Source of the DNA: Desulfobacca acetoxidans
Lineage (GTDB): Bacteria; Desulfobacterota; Desulfobaccia; Desulfobaccales; 0-14-0-80-60-11
Assembly (NCBI GenBank): GCA_020723225.1
Contig: DYJG01000093.1
Coordinates: forward strand, 1-8,281
DNA: 8,281 nucleotides
Reading direction: 5' to 3'
Shown here: piece after piece, positions 5,986 through 8,281 of the stretch
Position numbering within the stretch: position 1 is the stretch's first letter
How the letters are laid out: each line of letters starts with the position of its first letter
Notes under the pieces: generated by a model
The model's database searches: none
What the model saw: only the letters and a program-made list of their open reading frames with translations
Told to the model about the DNA's origin: nothing
Made by a program: the position numbers and the translations under genes

Positions 5986-5992
5986 AATCTGA

Positions 5993-7426
5993 ATGTCCGA
6001 TGATCTGAAAAAAGAGGTTCAAGAAGCACCACTGCTGTGGCCTCTAAATCCAATCCCCACTTTTGAAGAAGTATATGATCCCAAGATCTGCACCGAGGCC
6101 TCCCGGGAAATCTCCACCATCTTCGAGGGGTGGCTCCATCCCAAGCACGAGATGGCCAAACCCGAAGCCCTGGGCCAAATCCGGGTCCTGGAATGCGGCC
6201 ACGGCGGCTTGCAGTGCAACACCATGCAGGGAGGCGGCTACCTGGCGGAATTGGGGGCCAACGTCATCATGGTGGAACCCCCCGGCGGCTCCCCCATCCG
6301 CAAGCTGACCGCGTTCGGGCGCAAACGTTACATGTTCAAGGACAACGTCAACGGCGACCTCTGCGGCGGCACTTTTCTCCATGAATGCCGCAACAAGCAG
6401 TCCATCACCCTGGACCTCACCAGCGAAGAGGGCCGGGAAATTCTGAAGAAGCTGGTAGTGCACGCCGACGTGCTCATTGAGAACTATGCCCCCGGACAGT
6501 TTGACGCCTGGGGCATCGGCTACCGCCAGCTCTCTAAGATCAACCCCCGCCTCATTTACGTCTGGAACGGCCAGAAAGGCCAATGGGGCCCCTTAGCGGA
6601 CAAACCGGGAGAGCTCTATCCCTCCTCGCCCTGTTCTTCCGGCTGGTGCCATGCCACCGGCCTGCCCAAGTCCTTCGGCGGCACCCCCCTGCGGGCCGGC
6701 GAACGGGCCGACGACATCCTCTGCGGCAACCTTACCGCCCACGCCACCTGCGCCGCCCTGATCTACCGGGACAATGTTTCGGGTAAAGGCCAGTTCGTAG
6801 AGGTCACCTCTGCGGAAGCCCATCTCCGGATCCATGACTATGCCTGGGGGTGGTACGGCGTTGACGGCTCCTCCAAACCCCGTTACGGCAACTGGGACCT
6901 GGCCATCAACATCTATTCGGTCAACCCCTGCAAAGACGGCTACATGATGGTGGGCGGCGGCCATGACCGGCTGTGGTACCGCATCTGGAAGACCGTGGGC
7001 AAGGACCGTCCCGAGCTGGAAGACATGATCCTGGATGAGCCCACCCTGCGGGTGGTCATCGACCGGGTCGGCCACGACCAGCAGGTCAAAACCCTGGTCT
7101 GCCTCACCGACTGGATGAAGGACTGGACCCGGGAAGAATGCCGGGCCAAGCTGCTGGAAGAGGAAGTGGCCGCTGGCGGCGTTTCCTTCCTGGACGAAGT
7201 CGCGGAAGAGCCCCACTACAAATACCGGGGCATGGTTCGGTCCATTGACACCGCCCACTACGGCAAAGTGCTGTTCTGCGGCTCCGTGTTCTATGGCCAC
7301 CGCACCCCGGGCCGGGTCAAAGACCTGGGCCGCCCCGTGGGCTTCGACAACAGCGACGTCTACCGCAAGCTTCTGGGCTTCGACACCGATAAGCTGAATG
7401 AGTTGTATACCAAAGGGCTCATCTAA
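5993..7426 (+). CDS. Class III (CaiB/BaiF family) CoA-transferase, first of a pair
   Basis: A 477-residue cytoplasmic enzyme predicted to move CoA between carboxylic acids through aspartyl-CoA anhydride and thioester intermediates. Residues ~61-95 (IRVLECGHGG to LAELGANVIMVEPPGG) are the family's N-terminal Rossmann motif. The core NKQSITLDLTSEEGREIL and HADVLIENYAPGQFDAWGIGYRQLSKINPRLIYV (134-190) are textbook. D241 in ADDILCGN is the likely nucleophile, by alignment with Asp169 of formyl-CoA transferase; SGKGQFVEVTSAEA (263-276) follows. Odd points: a ~60-residue N-terminal extension before the Rossmann motif, total length above the usual ~400, and divergence of the loop after GQWGPLADKPG. 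It is 18 bases from the next CoA-transferase gene, suggesting two subunits of one enzyme, as in BbsEF. The substrate is unknown. Confidence 0.88.
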   Translation: MSDDLKKEVQEAPLLWPLNPIPTFEEVYDPKICTEASREISTIFEGWLHPKHEMAKPEALGQIRVLECGHGGLQCNTMQGGGYLAELGANVIMVEPPGGSPIRKLTAFGRKRYMFKDNVNGDLCGGTFLHECRNKQSITLDLTSEEGREILKKLVVHADVLIENYAPGQFDAWGIGYRQLSKINPRLIYVWNGQKGQWGPLADKPGELYPSSPCSSGWCHATGLPKSFGGTPLRAGERADDILCGNLTAHATCAALIYRDNVSGKGQFVEVTSAEAHLRIHDYAWGWYGVDGSSKPRYGNWDLAINIYSVNPCKDGYMMVGGGHDRLWYRIWKTVGKDRPELEDMILDEPTLRVVIDRVGHDQQVKTLVCLTDWMKDWTREECRAKLLEEEVAAGGVSFLDEVAEEPHYKYRGMVRSIDTAHYGKVLFCGSVFYGHRTPGRVKDLGRPVGFDNSDVYRKLLGFDTDKLNELYTKGLI

Positions 7427-7444
7427 TAGAGGGGGTTAGGAAAT

Positions 7445-8281
7445 ATGACCGAACACCTGGATAAACTACCCTTTGAAGAATATTGCAAGACCGTATTCAA
7501 CAAAGACACGCTTGCAGAGAAACCCGAATGCCTGAAGGGCTATCGGGTGCTGTCCTGCACCCAGTACATCCTGGGCCCCTGCGCCGCCGCCTACCTGGGC
7601 GAGCTGGGCGCGGAGGTCATCAAGATCGAAGTGCCCCGCCTGGGTGAGCCCATGCGCCACTGCTCCCCCTACAACGAACCCTGGTTCTACCCGGTTTCCC
7701 GGTGGAACCCGGGCCGCGGCACTTCCCCGGCCTTCCAGGGCGCCAACCATAACGAATACTTCGTCACCCTGGACTACCGCAAACCGGAAGCCAAGGAGAT
7801 CTTCTACAACTTGGTGCAGAAGACCGACGCCATGGTTTGGAACTACCGGCCCGGCACCTTCGACCGCTGGAAGATCGGCTACGGCGCTTGCAAAGAGGTG
7901 AACCCCAGAATCGTCCTGGCCTGGTGCGGCGGCTTCGGCGGCTTCGGCCCCGGCCGGAACTGGGCCTCTTACGACATCCTGGGCCAGGCCAAGGGCGGCG
8001 TCTTTTCCTTCACCGGCCACCGGGCCGGCCGCGCCTCCGCCGGCTTCCCCAGCAAACACACCACCTGGATCATGGACTACTCCATCGGCATGCTGGTTTC
8101 CACCGCCATGCTGGCCGGCCTCTATTGGCGGGATACGGTATCCAACCTGGGCAACTACTTCGAGTGCTCCCAGGTGCAGGGTTCCACCCGCTACACCGAG
8201 TACGGCCTGCCGCTCTGGGGCCGCATGGGCATCGTCCGCATGCGCTGGGGCAACTGGGACACGGAAATCTGCGTCAACGGC
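7445..8281 (+). CDS. Class III CoA-transferase, second of the pair (3' end outside window)
   Basis: An open frame from ATG 7445 runs to the window edge without a stop, giving 279 residues of a CaiB/BaiF-family protein. AGGA lies 5 bases before the ATG and a stronger G-rich run just upstream of that. Residues ~31-66 (LKGYRVLSCTQYILGPCAAAYLGELGAEVIKIEVP) are the N-terminal Rossmann motif after a ~30-residue extension. FVTLDYRKPEAKEIFYNLVQKTDAMVWNYRPGTFDRWKIGYGACKEVNPRIVLAW (106-160) is the conserved core. D211 in WIMDYSIGM is the likely catalytic aspartate, aligned with D241 of the partner. SYDILGQAKGGVFSFTG (175-191) is the usual QAxGG segment. Here the paired subunit keeps a more canonical loop than the first protein. 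Probably co-transcribed and co-assembled with it; the substrate is unknown. Confidence 0.87.
   Translation, partial: MTEHLDKLPFEEYCKTVFNKDTLAEKPECLKGYRVLSCTQYILGPCAAAYLGELGAEVIKIEVPRLGEPMRHCSPYNEPWFYPVSRWNPGRGTSPAFQGANHNEYFVTLDYRKPEAKEIFYNLVQKTDAMVWNYRPGTFDRWKIGYGACKEVNPRIVLAWCGGFGGFGPGRNWASYDILGQAKGGVFSFTGHRAGRASAGFPSKHTTWIMDYSIGMLVSTAMLAGLYWRDTVSNLGNYFECSQVQGSTRYTEYGLPLWGRMGIVRMRWGNWDTEICVNG

Larger units (their letters stand above)
5810..5992 (+). other. Predicted structured leader of the CoA-transferase transcript
   Basis: From the predicted start near 5810, the leader can form an 8-base-pair hairpin CCTGGCTC/GAGCCAGG (5840-5847 with 5853-5860, loop ATCCC). This is nested in an outer GGTAT/ATACC helix (5826-5830 with 5881-5885). 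An alternative pairing GGCAT (5812-5816) with ATGCC (5837-5841) overlaps the hairpin's 5' arm by two bases. A small GGGT-GAAG-ACCC hairpin lies in the run around 5910. No known riboswitch consensus was recognised. The same bases also contain the candidate ORF at 5815-5967, so coding and structural explanations compete. Confidence 0.3.

Noticed and set aside
5799..6053. 84-codon minus-strand frame across the leader
   Set aside because: It overlaps the promoter and the start of the CoA-transferase, has no recognisable domain, and is likely a chance frame.
6593..7300. 235-codon minus-strand frame inside the CoA-transferase gene
   Set aside because: Its composition is that of an antisense shadow of a GC-rich gene, and the plus strand encodes a clear CaiB/BaiF protein. 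The same applies to the 197-codon frame at 7466-8059.

Overview
The window looks like a chromosomal stretch from an anaerobic Desulfobacterota (deltaproteobacterial) organism. The evidence is a GC-rich coding style, a benzoate-CoA-ligase-type acyl-CoA synthetase, a pair of class III (CaiB/BaiF) CoA-transferases behind a sigma-54-type promoter, and heptose/LPS-type glycosyltransferases. The taxonomic call is an inference from gene content, not from a marker gene.

Layout, left to right. (1) Positions 86-761, minus strand: a two-gene HigB/HigA-type toxin-antitoxin operon, toxin first. The genes overlap by 8 bases, and a palindromic operator lies inside the promoter at 769-798. (2) Positions 816-882: two strong hairpins. 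The one at 816-841 has a T-run in the minus direction and ends the transcript of the next gene. (3) Positions 918-2603, minus strand: an AMP-forming acyl/aryl-CoA synthetase with its own sigma-70-like promoter at 2677-2704. (4) Positions 2904-5398, plus strand: a GT4 glycosyltransferase, then a GT9 heptosyltransferase, probably envelope polysaccharide or LPS genes. (5) Positions 5399-5992: a 594-base region without a recognised gene. It holds degenerate 7-base tandem repeats, several palindromes, a candidate IHF site, a -24/-12 (sigma-54) promoter, and a leader with a 50-codon candidate small ORF and local hairpins. (6) Positions 5993-8281, plus strand: two tandem, related but divergent CaiB/BaiF-family CoA-transferase genes. 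The second runs off the window end.

How the parts may work together. The paired CoA-transferases resemble in organisation the two-subunit class III enzymes such as BbsEF (benzylsuccinate CoA-transferase). They are probably induced through sigma-54 and an enhancer-binding activator. The ligase at 918-2603 would also activate a carboxylic acid to its CoA ester, but it has a separate promoter on the other strand, so a shared pathway is only a suggestion. The glycosyltransferases and the toxin-antitoxin module look unrelated to this catabolism.

The most unusual structural feature is that the intergenic regions at 2721-2904, 4095-4216, 5369-5530 and 5592-5626 carry degenerate repeats with a period of about 7 bases. 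Each region has a different unit, and the first three are arranged as facing inverted arms. No established novel system is demonstrated here. The sigma-54 leader and the heptad-repeat modules are the best candidates for follow-up.
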